Part shown: in pieces, positions 37,613-46,613 of the stretch | Layout: every line of letters begins with the position of its first letter | Numbering within the stretch: the first letter of the stretch is position 1 | Assembly: GCA_020725625.1 (NCBI GenBank) | Contig: DYET01000106.1 | Location: 1 to 46,730, forward strand | Source of the DNA: Desulfovirgula sp. | GTDB lineage: Bacteria; Bacillota; Desulfotomaculia; Desulfotomaculales; Desulfocucumaceae | Direction: 5' to 3' | DNA: 46,730 nucleotides | Translations under genes and position numbers: made by a program | Notes under the pieces: generated by a model | The model's input: the letters and a program-made list of their open reading frames with translations, nothing else | Databases searched by the model: none | Told to the model about the DNA's origin: nothing

Positions 37613-38139
37613 CCCCGGTCACCTCCCCGGCCGGCCAAGTCAAAGACGGATTCCCCCCGGGCAATGGCAACTATGGCCGGAATACCCCTTACCTCCAGTT
37701 CGTACAGGGCCTCCATTCCTTCCTCGGGAAAGGCGGCTACCCGGCGGGAAACGATTTGGGATGAGAGCAGGGCGGTTACCGGCGGCGTGACGGCGAACAC
37801 CGAACCGTGATCCTTCAGGGCCGCCGCCGTTTCTCCGCTGAGACTGCCCTTGCCCAGGTGTATCTTGACCCCGGCAGCCGAAAGAACTGGTATGGAGGAT
37901 TCGATGTCCACCTTGTTGCTGGAAGTTGGCCCGATTCCGGCTGGGCTCACCGCAGTGTGAAAAACAACGCTTCCTTTAAGGTCAATGCCCAGTTCCGCCA
38001 GGCGGCTTTCCCGAATGTATTTGACCAGCTTGGGCAGAACCGCGTCCCGCCCGGCGAACACCTTCCCGCAAATAATGATTCTGTCGTAAATTTTCAGCCG
38101 GTCAATGTCGTCCTGAAGAAGCGGCGTTTCTAGTTTCAT
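37603..38139 (-). CDS. Class I fumarase/tartrate dehydratase-type hydratase, beta (C-terminal) subunit
   Basis: IIICGKVFAGRDAVLPKLVKYI...VVFHTAVSPAGIGPTSSNKVDIESSIPVLSAAGVKIHLGKGSLS. Confidence 0.9.
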   Translation of the reverse strand: MKLETPLLQDDIDRLKIYDRIIICGKVFAGRDAVLPKLVKYIRESRLAELGIDLKGSVVFHTAVSPAGIGPTSSNKVDIESSIPVLSAAGVKIHLGKGSLSGETAAALKDHGSVFAVTPPVTALLSSQIVSRRVAAFPEEGMEALYELEVRGIPAIVAIARGESVFDLAGRGGDRGWL

Positions 38140-38209
38140 CAGATCGATTCTCCGTTTTTAAAAGTCGCCGGCAACCGGCCGGCAAAACCAGGTTTCCGAC
38201 ACTAAAAAG

Positions 38210-38225
38210 AGCAATAATCGTGCCA
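38210..38225 (-). promoter_or_regulatory. Sigma-54 (-24/-12) promoter, TGGCACG-ATTA-TTGCT
   Basis: Exact match to TGGCACG-N4-TTGCW, ~70 nt upstream of the fumarase beta gene; an EBP gene is adjacent. Confidence 0.88.
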
Positions 38226-38232
38226 GTAAAGC

Positions 38233-38252
38233 AAAAAGCCCCGCTCAGGGGC
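38233..38252 (-). terminator. Intrinsic terminator of the sigma-54 activator gene
   Basis: On minus strand GCCCC-TGAGC-GGGGC-TTTTT. Confidence 0.85.
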
Positions 38253-38312
38253 AAGAACCTTTTTCCACAATTTTGGGGGGAATTTGTCCCATAAAACAGG
38301 CGATGAATTTCA

Positions 38313-40265
38313 TCATTTACGGCGCCTGCCGGCCTTCTTCGTCCCGGCATCGCCCTGCCTTTCCAGCTCCTTCAGCTTGCTCCACAGGTTGGACCGGCTG
38401 ATTCCCAGCATCTGGGCCAGGGTGGATTTGTCCCCGGCAAAACGCTGGCGCAGCTTCTCGATCAGCTGCAATTCCATTTCTTTGAGCGTGCCCGGGGTTA
38501 CCGCGAGAATACCCCCGGCCGGGTCTCCGGCACGGATTTCAAAGTGCTGAAGGTCCTGGTAAAGCTGGTCCAGCAAGTAAAAGACGTCGGTTTCATCCCG
38601 GGACAGGATGGAGAACTTTTCGGCGAAATTCTCCAGTTCCCTGACATTTCCCGGCCAATGGTACTTCTTCAGCCTGCTCATGAAAATATCGGGGATGTCC
38701 AGGATCCCTTCTTTTAAACCGTGCTTTTTCAGGAAATAATCCATAAGCTCCGGGATGTCCTCCTGGCGGTCCCTCAGCGGCGGAACCCTCAGGTTGAGCA
38801 CGTTCAGGCGGAAATAAAGGTCTTTCCGGAACTGCCCGGCCTTAACCTTTTGCGGAAGATCGGCGTTGGTGGCGGCTATAACCCTCACGTCCACCGGGAT
38901 AATCCTCTCCCCGCCAACGCGACGGATAACCTTTTCCTGAAGCACCCTAAGCAGCCGGGCCTGGGTGGACGGGGGGATTTCGGACACCTCGTCCAGAAAG
39001 ATAGTGCCGCTGTGGGCCAGATCGAAAAGTCCCGGCTTGCCGCCCTTTCTGGCTCCGGTGAAGGCCCCCTCGTCGTAGCCGAACAACTCGCTCTCCAGCA
39101 GGCTTTCGGGCAGGGTGGCGCAGTTGACTGCCACGAAAGGCCCCCGGGCCCGCAGGCTGGCATTGTGAATGCTGTTGGCAAAAACCTCCTTGCCGGTGCC
39201 GCTTTCACCGGTGATTAATATGGTGGAGTCGGACCTGCTGTAGCTTTTTGCCCTGGATATACATCCCTGGATGACCTGGGACCGGCCAACTATGTCGTTA
39301 AAGGTGTAGCGGGCCACCAGGCCCTTGGCGTAAAACTCCTTGCGGATTTTATCCTCCAGCACCTGGATTTTTTTCCGGTTCTCCAGGGTGACGGCGGCAC
39401 CGATACGCCTGGTGCCGCTGGTAAGGTAAAATTTTGCGGCCACCACCTGGTGCCGGCCGATCACTCCGACCCGGGATCCGCTGCTGCCGGCCATAACATC
39501 CCTTAAAAACGGCGCCTGGATCTCCTCGGCCTTTTTACCCTGCAGCGCGCCGGCATCCACGCCCAGCACCCGGGCGGCGGAGGCGTTGACGTGAGTGATT
39601 ACGCCTTCCCCGTTGAAGATAACAACACCTGTATTCAGGTGGTCCAGCACCGAGGTCAGGTGATCGGAGACATCCCGGTTGCGGTTGCGGACCTGCAGGA
39701 TATCCTCCGCCTGCTTAAAAGCGTTGTAGATGGCCTCTCTGGTGGAGTGCACCATGACTGTTTTCATTCCCAGGGCCCTGGCCATGTCCAGCACAAAGGC
39801 GCCGGTCGCCACCACCACGTCCTCCTTTTTGGCGCAGGCCTCAGCCACCTTTTCCTTGAGCTCCTTTTCATTCCTGTACTGGTAAATGGTCAGGGCCTCT
39901 TCGTTGAGGGCCAGGATTTGGCGAATGGCCTTGAAGTCGTAGTAGCCCTTGCTGTGTACGTAATGAAAATAAGACAGCTTGTCACCTATTCTCCTGGCCC
40001 GGTAGAGGGTGCGCAGGATATCGAAATTGGTAATCTCCACCAGGATTACAGGTATGGACACCGCCCTCTGGATAAGGGTCCCGGTGGCGCCCCTGCTGAT
40101 AATCAGGTCAAACCCGTCGGCCTCGTACTTCCTGGCCATGCGGACGGCCTCGTCGAAGACACAGACCTGAACTTCCACGTGGTATCCCTTTTGTTTGATG
40201 AGTTCATGGGCGGCCTCGGAAATTTCGGGATAGGCGGAGTAAATCACAGCAATCTTGTAAGGCAT
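38313..40265 (-). CDS. Sigma-54-dependent activator with PrpR N-terminal sensor, PAS, AAA+ and Fis HTH
   Basis: PrpR_N-like N terminus ([28 protein letters not shown]), AAA+ [14 protein letters not shown] loop, C-terminal [21 protein letters not shown]. Confidence 0.93.
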   Translation of the reverse strand: MPYKIAVIYSAYPEISEAAHELIKQKGYHVEVQVCVFDEAVRMARKYEADGFDLIISRGATGTLIQRAVSIPVILVEITNFDILRTLYRARRIGDKLSYFHYVHSKGYYDFKAIRQILALNEEALTIYQYRNEKELKEKVAEACAKKEDVVVATGAFVLDMARALGMKTVMVHSTREAIYNAFKQAEDILQVRNRNRDVSDHLTSVLDHLNTGVVIFNGEGVITHVNASAARVLGVDAGALQGKKAEEIQAPFLRDVMAGSSGSRVGVIGRHQVVAAKFYLTSGTRRIGAAVTLENRKKIQVLEDKIRKEFYAKGLVARYTFNDIVGRSQVIQGCISRAKSYSRSDSTILITGESGTGKEVFANSIHNASLRARGPFVAVNCATLPESLLESELFGYDEGAFTGARKGGKPGLFDLAHSGTIFLDEVSEIPPSTQARLLRVLQEKVIRRVGGERIIPVDVRVIAATNADLPQKVKAGQFRKDLYFRLNVLNLRVPPLRDRQEDIPELMDYFLKKHGLKEGILDIPDIFMSRLKKYHWPGNVRELENFAEKFSILSRDETDVFYLLDQLYQDLQHFEIRAGDPAGGILAVTPGTLKEMELQLIEKLRQRFAGDKSTLAQMLGISRSNLWSKLKELERQGDAGTKKAGRRRK

Positions 40266-40375
40266 AATTGGCCTCCCTCCCGCCTGTTATTTCGTCAAGC
40301 ATCCGGCAATCCCCTGCCTAAGCAGCCGGTCCGGCCGGATCGGGGCCGGTCTCGTGAAAAAAATTCTTATAGAAA

Positions 40376-40391
40376 TGGCATCGTCTTTGCA
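40376..40391 (+). promoter_or_regulatory. Sigma-54-like promoter, TGGCATC-GTCT-TTGCA, upstream of korDABC
   Basis: Canonical GG-N10-GC spacing; mismatches only in CG of TGGCACG; ~60 nt from the kor ferredoxin start. Confidence 0.7.
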
Positions 40392-40449
40392 AGTATAATG
40401 TATATAAGTGATTATATAATTAGAGTATATTCCGGGAGGGGACCTCAAA

Positions 40450-40683
40450 TTGGCCGCGGAAACTAATACAGTGCCCATTCCCCAGGGATTCCTGGAGATT
40501 AAAAAAAGCTGGTGCAAGGGGTGCAGCCTGTGTGCCGACGCCTGCCCGAAGGGATTGATCGCCGTTGATGAACTGGGGAAAGTATTCCTCAAAGACCCGG
40601 AAAACTGCCTGGGCTGCGGCCTGTGCGAGGCCATCTGCCCGGACTTTGCCATAAGGGTGGAAAAGAATGCGCAAACCAATTGA
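40450..40683 (+). CDS. korD: 2-oxoacid:ferredoxin oxidoreductase delta (ferredoxin) subunit
   Basis: CKGCSLCADACP and CLGCGLCEAICP; TTG start after GGGAGGGG. Confidence 0.88.
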   Translation: MAAETNTVPIPQGFLEIKKSWCKGCSLCADACPKGLIAVDELGKVFLKDPENCLGCGLCEAICPDFAIRVEKNAQTN

Positions 40684-41806
40684 AATACGGCTTATGCAGG
40701 GCAACGAGGCCTGCGCCCAGGCCGCCTTGGACGCCGGCGTACGCTTTTTTGCGGGCTACCCCATTACCCCCTCGACGGAGATAGCCGAATGGATGGCCAG
40801 GGAACTGCCCGCCCTGGGAGGTAAATTTATCCAGATGGAGGATGAAATAGCCAGCATATCAGCGGTCATAGGGGCTTCCCTGACCGGGGCCAAGGCCATG
40901 ACCGCCACCAGCGGCCCGGGTTTCTCCCTGATGCAGGAAAATATAGGGTACGCCTGCATGATTGAGATTCCCTGCCTCATCGTCAATGTTCAGCGCGGGG
41001 GCCCCAGCACCGGGCGTCCCACCGCGCCGGCCCAGGGCGACGTCATGCAGTCCCGCTGGGGCACCCACGGGGACCACCCGGCCATCGTGATCACCCCCTG
41101 GTCGGTGGACGAAACTTACTACCTGACCGTAAAGGCGGTCAACCTGGCTGAAAGGTTCCGGACGCCGGTGATCCTTCTGCTTGACGAGGTTATCGCCCAC
41201 CTGAGGGAAGACGTCAGGAAACCGGACCCCAGGAAGCTGAAGCTGCTGGAAAGGCCCAGGCCCTCCCGCGACCGCAACCGGTTCAGGCCCTTCGGGGGGG
41301 CGCTGGATGAAGTCCCCCCCATTGCCGACATCGGAATGGGGTACCGGTGCAATTACACCGGGCTGGTCCACGACGAGGCCGGCCATCCCAGCAACAGCCC
41401 TGAAGTAACCGATCAGCTGATCCGGCGGCTGGTGGGCAAGGTGGAAGCCCGCAGGGAAGAAATCGTCCACTGGGAAGAAACCTTCATGGAAGATGCCCAG
41501 GTGGTTGTTTTAGCCTACGGCTGCTCCGCCCGGTCGGCCATGCGGGCCGTAAAAACGGCCAGAACCCAGGGGCTCAGGGCGGGAATGATCAGGCCCACCA
41601 CGCTGTGGCCCTTCCCCGACAAGGCGGTAGAGAAAGCCGCCGCCATGGGCCTTCCCGTCCTGGTTCCGGAAATGAACCTCGGACAGATCGTCCTGGAGGT
41701 GGAGCGGCTGGCTGCCGGCCGGGTGCCGGTAAAAAGACTCTCACGGGTGGACGGCCAGCTGTTCACCCCGGACGAAATACTGGCCGCGCTGAAGGAGGGA
41801 TTTTAG
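40667..41806 (+). CDS. korA: 2-oxoacid:ferredoxin oxidoreductase alpha subunit (2-oxoglutarate type)
   Basis: LMQGNEACAQAALDAGVRFFAGYPITPSTEIAEWMARELP...TATSGPGFSLMQE...RGGPSTGRPT. Confidence 0.9.
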   Translation: MRKPIEIRLMQGNEACAQAALDAGVRFFAGYPITPSTEIAEWMARELPALGGKFIQMEDEIASISAVIGASLTGAKAMTATSGPGFSLMQENIGYACMIEIPCLIVNVQRGGPSTGRPTAPAQGDVMQSRWGTHGDHPAIVITPWSVDETYYLTVKAVNLAERFRTPVILLLDEVIAHLREDVRKPDPRKLKLLERPRPSRDRNRFRPFGGALDEVPPIADIGMGYRCNYTGLVHDEAGHPSNSPEVTDQLIRRLVGKVEARREEIVHWEETFMEDAQVVVLAYGCSARSAMRAVKTARTQGLRAGMIRPTTLWPFPDKAVEKAAAMGLPVLVPEMNLGQIVLEVERLAAGRVPVKRLSRVDGQLFTPDEILAALKEGF

Positions 41807-42622
41807 GTGCCTTCCGATATCATCCGGTACTTCAGGGAAGAAATGCTCCCCCACATCTGGTGCCCGGGCTGCGGGAACGGAATCGTCCTGCGCGATATCG
41901 CCGTGGCCCTGGAGAGGCTAAACCTTCCCCGGGACAAGGTGGTCATCGTGTCGGGAATTGGCTGTTCCTCCCGGGCCGCCACCTACCTGGACTTCGATAC
42001 GGTGCACACCACCCACGGCAGGGCCCTGCCCTTTGCCACCGGGATTAAAATGGCCAAGCCAGACCTGCACGTGTTTGTCATCATGGGGGACGGGGACGCC
42101 AGCGCCATCGGAGGCAATCACCTCATTCACGCCTGCCGCCGCAACATCGATCTGACGGCCATCGTGTTCAACAACAGTATATACGGCATGACCGGGGGAC
42201 AGTATTCCCCCTTGACCGCCATGGGCAAAAAGGCCACCACCGCCCCCTACGGGATGTTCGAGCCGTCCTTCGACATCTGCCGGGTGGCTGAAGCCTCCGG
42301 GGCAACCTTCGTGGGCAGGTCCACCACCTACCACAACCAGTTGCTCATCCGCCTCATCGTGGAGGGAGCCGAAAACAAGGGATTTTCCCTCATCGAGGCG
42401 GTGACCCACTGTCCCACGTCCTACGGGAGGCGCAACAAGCTGCCCGCCCCGTCGGACATGGTACGCTGGCAAAAGGAAAACGCCGTTTTGATTAACAAGA
42501 TCCGGGACGGAGCGGCACAGCTCAAAGAAGGGCAGTTCACCATCGGTGTGCTTCACCGGCACGAAGCCACGGAGTTTACCGAGGCGTACATGGAGGTGGT
42601 CAGACGTGCCCGCAAGCAGTAA
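41807..42622 (+). CDS. korB: 2-oxoacid:ferredoxin oxidoreductase beta (TPP) subunit
   Basis: WCPGCGNGIVLRDIA...GIGCSSRAATYLDFDTVHTTHGRALPFATGIK...GDGDASAIGGNHLIHACRRN. Confidence 0.92.
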   Translation: MPSDIIRYFREEMLPHIWCPGCGNGIVLRDIAVALERLNLPRDKVVIVSGIGCSSRAATYLDFDTVHTTHGRALPFATGIKMAKPDLHVFVIMGDGDASAIGGNHLIHACRRNIDLTAIVFNNSIYGMTGGQYSPLTAMGKKATTAPYGMFEPSFDICRVAEASGATFVGRSTTYHNQLLIRLIVEGAENKGFSLIEAVTHCPTSYGRRNKLPAPSDMVRWQKENAVLINKIRDGAAQLKEGQFTIGVLHRHEATEFTEAYMEVVRRARKQ

Positions 42623-43202
42623 CCAGGCCTTGAAGTGGCCCGATCCCGTCCAGATCCGGCTGTCGGGGTCCGGCGGCCAGGGGCTGATTCTGGCCGGAAT
42701 AATCCTGGCCGCAGCCGCCATCAGGGACGGATATCACGTCATCCAGACCCAGTCCTACGGCCCGGAAGCCCGGGGAGGAGCATCGGTGGCCGAGGTGATC
42801 ATAGGGTCCGACCCCATTGACTATCCCCACGTGGAAAAGGCCGACATCCTGCTGGCCCTGACCCAGCAGGCCTGTGACAAATTCCTTCCCGGGGTCTCGG
42901 AAAAGGGGCTGGTCGTTCTGGACTTACAATTGGTGGAAACCGTCCCCGAGACCGGGGCCGCGGTACTGAGGCTGCCCATAGTGCAGACCGCCAGGAGTGA
43001 GGTCGGCAGAGAAATGGTGGCCAACATCGTCGCCCTGGGGGCACTGAACAGCGCCGCAGGCCTGGTGACCTGGACTTCACTGGAAGAGGCAGTCGGGGAA
43101 AGGGTGCCCGCCGAGTTCTTCGAGTTGAACAAGAGGGCCCTGGAGGCCGGCCGGATCCTGGCAACCAGGGAACAGAAAAAAAACAGGGGGGAACAGGCTT
43201 GA
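42606..43202 (+). CDS. korC: 2-oxoacid:ferredoxin oxidoreductase gamma subunit
   Basis: IRLSGSGGQGLILAGIILAAAA...QSYGPEARGGASVAEVI; GTG at 42606 preferred over the ORF-track start. Confidence 0.9.
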   Translation: MPASSNQALKWPDPVQIRLSGSGGQGLILAGIILAAAAIRDGYHVIQTQSYGPEARGGASVAEVIIGSDPIDYPHVEKADILLALTQQACDKFLPGVSEKGLVVLDLQLVETVPETGAAVLRLPIVQTARSEVGREMVANIVALGALNSAAGLVTWTSLEEAVGERVPAEFFELNKRALEAGRILATREQKKNRGEQA

Positions 43203-43930
43203 AAAATTTGCTGGAAAAATACAGCGGTCACCTGACGGTTACCGGCAAGCCTTCACCGCTTATTACCGACGACCCGTCGACATCGGTCCCGGACCAGGTA
43301 TACGAAAAAATCCGGAATAATATTCTGTCCGGCGTGCTGATCCCCGAACAGAGGCTTTTACCGGAAGACTTGGCCTCCGCCATGGGCGTCGACCCTCTGT
43401 ATGTGCGGGAAGCCCTGCTGCGCCTGGAAGGGGAGGGCCTGGTCAACCACCAGCCTTATAAAGGTTTTTCGGTGGCCAGATTCACCCTGGATGACCTCAG
43501 GGAAATATACTTCCTGCGCAGCCTGCTGGAGGGCGCGGCCAGTGAACTGGCGGCCAGAAATCTCACCGACAAGGAACTTGACGAATTGGAATCCCTCTGT
43601 AAAAAAATGGAGGAATGCCTTGCCCATGACGATTTGACCGAAATGCCCAAGTACAACGCCAGCTTCCACGAGATCATCTATCAGGCGGCCAAATCCCCGC
43701 GCCTGTACAATATGATCGTCAAGCTGTGGAACGGCTTCCTCAAGTCGAGCCTCAGCGCCCTGACCCTGAGGGCCAGGGAGACGGTGGAGGAGCACAAGGC
43801 CATGTACGAGGCCCTGCGCAGCCGCGACCCGGACCAGGCCAGGGCCAGGACCCAGGAGCACATCGTCAGCGTCCTGGGCGACCTGTCGGAGTACTGGAAG
43901 GACTGGCTGACCCCGGTGGATGAAGATTAA
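43199..43930 (+). CDS. GntR-family regulator (FCD type)
   Basis: VYEKIRNNILSGVLIPEQRLLPEDLASAMGVDPLYVREALLRLEGEGLVNHQPYKGFSVA; overlaps korC by 4 nt. Confidence 0.9.
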   Translation: MKNLLEKYSGHLTVTGKPSPLITDDPSTSVPDQVYEKIRNNILSGVLIPEQRLLPEDLASAMGVDPLYVREALLRLEGEGLVNHQPYKGFSVARFTLDDLREIYFLRSLLEGAASELAARNLTDKELDELESLCKKMEECLAHDDLTEMPKYNASFHEIIYQAAKSPRLYNMIVKLWNGFLKSSLSALTLRARETVEEHKAMYEALRSRDPDQARARTQEHIVSVLGDLSEYWKDWLTPVDED

Positions 43931-44034
43931 TGAATTCTGAATTTCGCCTCCTGGGAAATGTCCCACATATGCTTTACATTATTTTCCTCATGCAAAAAAT
44001 AAGTTCGAGGGAATAATAACCTCGAGGTGGTTCT

Positions 44035-44217
44035 ATGTTCAACTTGCTTTTCCGCAGGACAACCCGGAAGAAGCCGGGAAACACCGCCGCCATAGGAGGG
44101 GCGGTATCCCTGGCCGCCGTTCTGGGCGGGCTGATTACCTGGTACACCGCCAGAAGGATGAAGCGCGGCAGGGACAACGAATTTCTTTACAAGCAGGATG
44201 AAGAAAGCCAGCCTTGA
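44035..44217 (+). CDS. Small single-TM hypothetical protein (60 aa)
   Basis: MFNLLFRRTTRKKPGNTAAIGGAVSLAAVLGGLITWYTARRMKRG... Confidence 0.6.
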   Translation: MFNLLFRRTTRKKPGNTAAIGGAVSLAAVLGGLITWYTARRMKRGRDNEFLYKQDEESQP

Positions 44218-44231
44218 AACGGCTGGCTTTC
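44203..44231. terminator. Hairpin GAAAGCCAGCC-TTGAAAC-GGCTGGCTTTC overlapping the stop of the small ORF
   Basis: 11-bp perfect stem between convergent genes. Confidence 0.75.
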
Positions 44232-44274
44232 TTGACTGCGCTGACTTTGCGATTCCCGTACTCCCGTACTTTAG

Positions 44275-45048
44275 TTATTTCGGCGCCATCCGGATGGCCC
44301 CGTCCAGCCTGATGGTTTCCCCGTTCAGCATGACGTTTTCCACAATTTGCCCGACCAGCATGGCAAATTCCTCGGGTCTGCCCAGCCTGGGAGGGAAAGG
44401 CACCTGCCTGCCCAGGGAGGCCTTGGCCTCCTCCGGAAGGGCGGCCATGAGCGGAGTGTCAAACAGGCCGGGGGCAATGGTCATTACCCTTATGCCCAGG
44501 CTGGCCAGGTCCCTGGCTATGGTCAGGGTCATGCCGACAACGCCGGCCTTGGAGGCCGAGTAGGCCGCCTGCCCGATCTGCCCGTCAAAGGCCGCTACCG
44601 AAGCGGTGTTCACGATTACCCCCCGCTCGCCCCACTCGTTCGGCTCATTTTTGGCCATTTTTTCGGCCGCCAGTCTGATCACGTCGAAGGTCCCGATCAG
44701 GTTGATGTCAATCAGTTTCCTGAACAGGTCGATATTGTGCGGTCCCGACTTGGACAGGGTCCTGATGGCCAGCCCGGTTCCGGCACAGTTAACGGCAATG
44801 TCCAGCCGGCCAAATTTGCTTACGGCCAGGTCGACCGCCGCCTGTACCTGCTGGGTGTTGGTCACGTCCATAAAGGCAAAGGCTGCGCGATCCCCCAGTT
44901 TTTCGGCCACGGCCCTGCCCTTTTCCTCGTTGAAGTCCGCCAGCACCACATTTGCTCCCTCGTTGCAAAGCTTAACCGCCGTGGCCTCACCCAGTCCCGA
45001 CGCCCCACCGGTAATCAGCGCGGTGGCATTTTTTATTTTCAAAACCAA
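44275..45048 (-). CDS. SDR family, 3-hydroxyacyl-CoA dehydrogenase type-2-like
   Basis: [19 protein letters not shown]...NCAGTG...[20 protein letters not shown]...[10 protein letters not shown]. Confidence 0.88.
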   Translation of the reverse strand: MVLKIKNATALITGGASGLGEATAVKLCNEGANVVLADFNEEKGRAVAEKLGDRAAFAFMDVTNTQQVQAAVDLAVSKFGRLDIAVNCAGTGLAIRTLSKSGPHNIDLFRKLIDINLIGTFDVIRLAAEKMAKNEPNEWGERGVIVNTASVAAFDGQIGQAAYSASKAGVVGMTLTIARDLASLGIRVMTIAPGLFDTPLMAALPEEAKASLGRQVPFPPRLGRPEEFAMLVGQIVENVMLNGETIRLDGAIRMAPK

Positions 45049-45159
45049 TCCCCCCCGATAAATTTAAAATTATAAACACTTTTTCTATATTCTTTTACCC
45101 AACTCCTTCAGGGATTAAAATATTCAGGCGATAAATTTATAAGGGAGCCGGGCGCCTGG

Positions 45160-45175
45160 TGGCATGAAAAATGCA
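45160..45175 (+). promoter_or_regulatory. Candidate sigma-54 promoter, TGGCATG-AAAA-ATGCA, upstream of the MFS gene
   Basis: GG-N10-GC spacing preserved; two deviations from TGGCACG-N4-TTGCA; ~60 nt from the MFS start. Confidence 0.55.
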
Positions 45176-45237
45176 ACGTAAATTTTACGGGCTGTAATTA
45201 ACTGTAATTAATAAAGAAAAGAAACGGGATGACCTAG

Positions 45238-46581
45238 GTGAAACAATCCCTCACCCTGCGCTGGGTGGCGCTGGTTATTCTTTTGCTGGCCTATTTTCTC
45301 TCTGTTTTCCATAGGGTTACCATTGCCATGATGGCCGACCGGCTCATGGAAGATCTCTCCTTGAATCCCGCCCAGATTGGCCTTCTGGCGGCAGTCTATT
45401 TTTATCCCTATGCCTTCATGCAGCTTCCCGCCGGCATTTTTGCAGACCGCTTCGGCCCGAGGCAGCTGGTTTCTTTCATGCTCCTGCTGGCCGCCCTGGC
45501 CTCCATAGCCTTCAGCCAGTCCCATTCCTACTCCCTGATGCTGGCTTCCAGGCTCCTGGTGGGACTCTCTGTGTCCTGCATATTCGTGCCCACCCTGAAA
45601 TTCATGGCCACCTTTTTTCCCGCCTCGATGTTCTCGACCCTGGCCAGCATCCTTACCTTTACCAATGTCCTGGGGCTGCTGGCCGCATCCGCCCCCCTGG
45701 CCGTCCTGATCGAAACAATGGGCTGGCGCAACAGCTTTCTGGCCATCGGCATCACCACGGCGGCCCTGGCCGCGGCGGCCTGGCTGTTGATCGCAGATAA
45801 CCCGGAGAAGGGGCAGGAACGCGCTGCCGCTCCGCCCGTCCCCGGCGATCCCCCGGGAACACCCGGGTCCGGACCCCCCGGTTTTTTCGAGTCCATCAAA
45901 ATGGTCTGCCGGGAGTCCGGGCTGTGGCCCATCTCCATCAGAAACCACCTGAACTACGGGTCCCTGATGAACTTCCAGAGCATCTGGGCCGGCCCCTACC
46001 TGATCAGCATCATGGGGATGGACCGGGTGGAAGCCGGGACGCTGATTATGTTTCTTTCCCTGGGCGGGCTGGTGTCTCCCCTGGGAGGCTATCTCTCCGA
46101 CTGGGTCTTCAAATCCAGGAAGATTCCCACGGTATTGTCGACATACGCCCTGGTGCTGTTCTGGGTGCCCTTCGTCCTTTTCCCCGACAGGCTTACACCC
46201 GGTTTGATTGCCTTTCTTTTCATCGCCAACGGGGTGCTGAACGGGCTGTCCATGGGGGCCAGCCTGACCATGGTGAAGGAGCTTTACCCAAGCCACCTGT
46301 CTGGAACGGCCATCGGCCTGAACAACTTTTTCACCACGTCGGGTCCCGCAGTGGTTCCGGTGATAATCAGCGCGGCCATGTCCGGCCACACCCTGGACGG
46401 GGCAATGACGGCGGACACCTTCGCCGTCGGTTTCGGCTACTCAATGGCAGCAGCCGCCCTGGCAGCAGTGGCCATCTCATTCTCCAAGGAAACCTTCGAC
46501 GCCTCAATTTTTCACAGGACGGAGTCGCGAAAGACCGCACCGGGCAGGAATACAGGAGGCGGGAGACAGGAGACAGACTAA
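45238..46581 (+). CDS. MFS transporter
   Basis: 12-TM-like protein; FHRVTIAMMADRLMEDLSLNPAQIGLLAAVYFYPYAFMQLPAGIFADRFGPR; GTG start. Confidence 0.9.
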   Translation: MKQSLTLRWVALVILLLAYFLSVFHRVTIAMMADRLMEDLSLNPAQIGLLAAVYFYPYAFMQLPAGIFADRFGPRQLVSFMLLLAALASIAFSQSHSYSLMLASRLLVGLSVSCIFVPTLKFMATFFPASMFSTLASILTFTNVLGLLAASAPLAVLIETMGWRNSFLAIGITTAALAAAAWLLIADNPEKGQERAAAPPVPGDPPGTPGSGPPGFFESIKMVCRESGLWPISIRNHLNYGSLMNFQSIWAGPYLISIMGMDRVEAGTLIMFLSLGGLVSPLGGYLSDWVFKSRKIPTVLSTYALVLFWVPFVLFPDRLTPGLIAFLFIANGVLNGLSMGASLTMVKELYPSHLSGTAIGLNNFFTTSGPAVVPVIISAAMSGHTLDGAMTADTFAVGFGYSMAAAALAAVAISFSKETFDASIFHRTESRKTAPGRNTGGGRQETD

Positions 46582-46597
46582 GCTGATTAATCGCTTA

Positions 46598-46613
46598 TGC
46601 CGCTAAAGCGGCA
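46598..46613 (+). repeat. Perfect hairpin TGCCGC-TAAA-GCGGCA downstream of the MFS gene
   Basis: Read directly; not followed by a clear T run. Confidence 0.5.

Noticed and set aside
30612-38139. Classical glutamate fermentation (methylaspartate pathway)
   Set aside because: No glutamate mutase genes in the window and no citramalate lyase; only the lower half is represented.
38102-38350. 82-aa minus-strand ORF across the sigma-54 promoter
   Set aside because: Overlaps the terminator and promoter; no RBS or domain.
33315-43202. Reductive TCA cycle module (fumarase, citryl-CoA synthetase/lyase, 2-oxoglutarate:ferredoxin oxidoreductase)
   Set aside because: Gene set is suggestive, but MAL, amidohydrolase, Mo-hydroxylase, the transporter and shared sigma-54 control fit a catabolic role better. 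Not excluded without enzyme assays.
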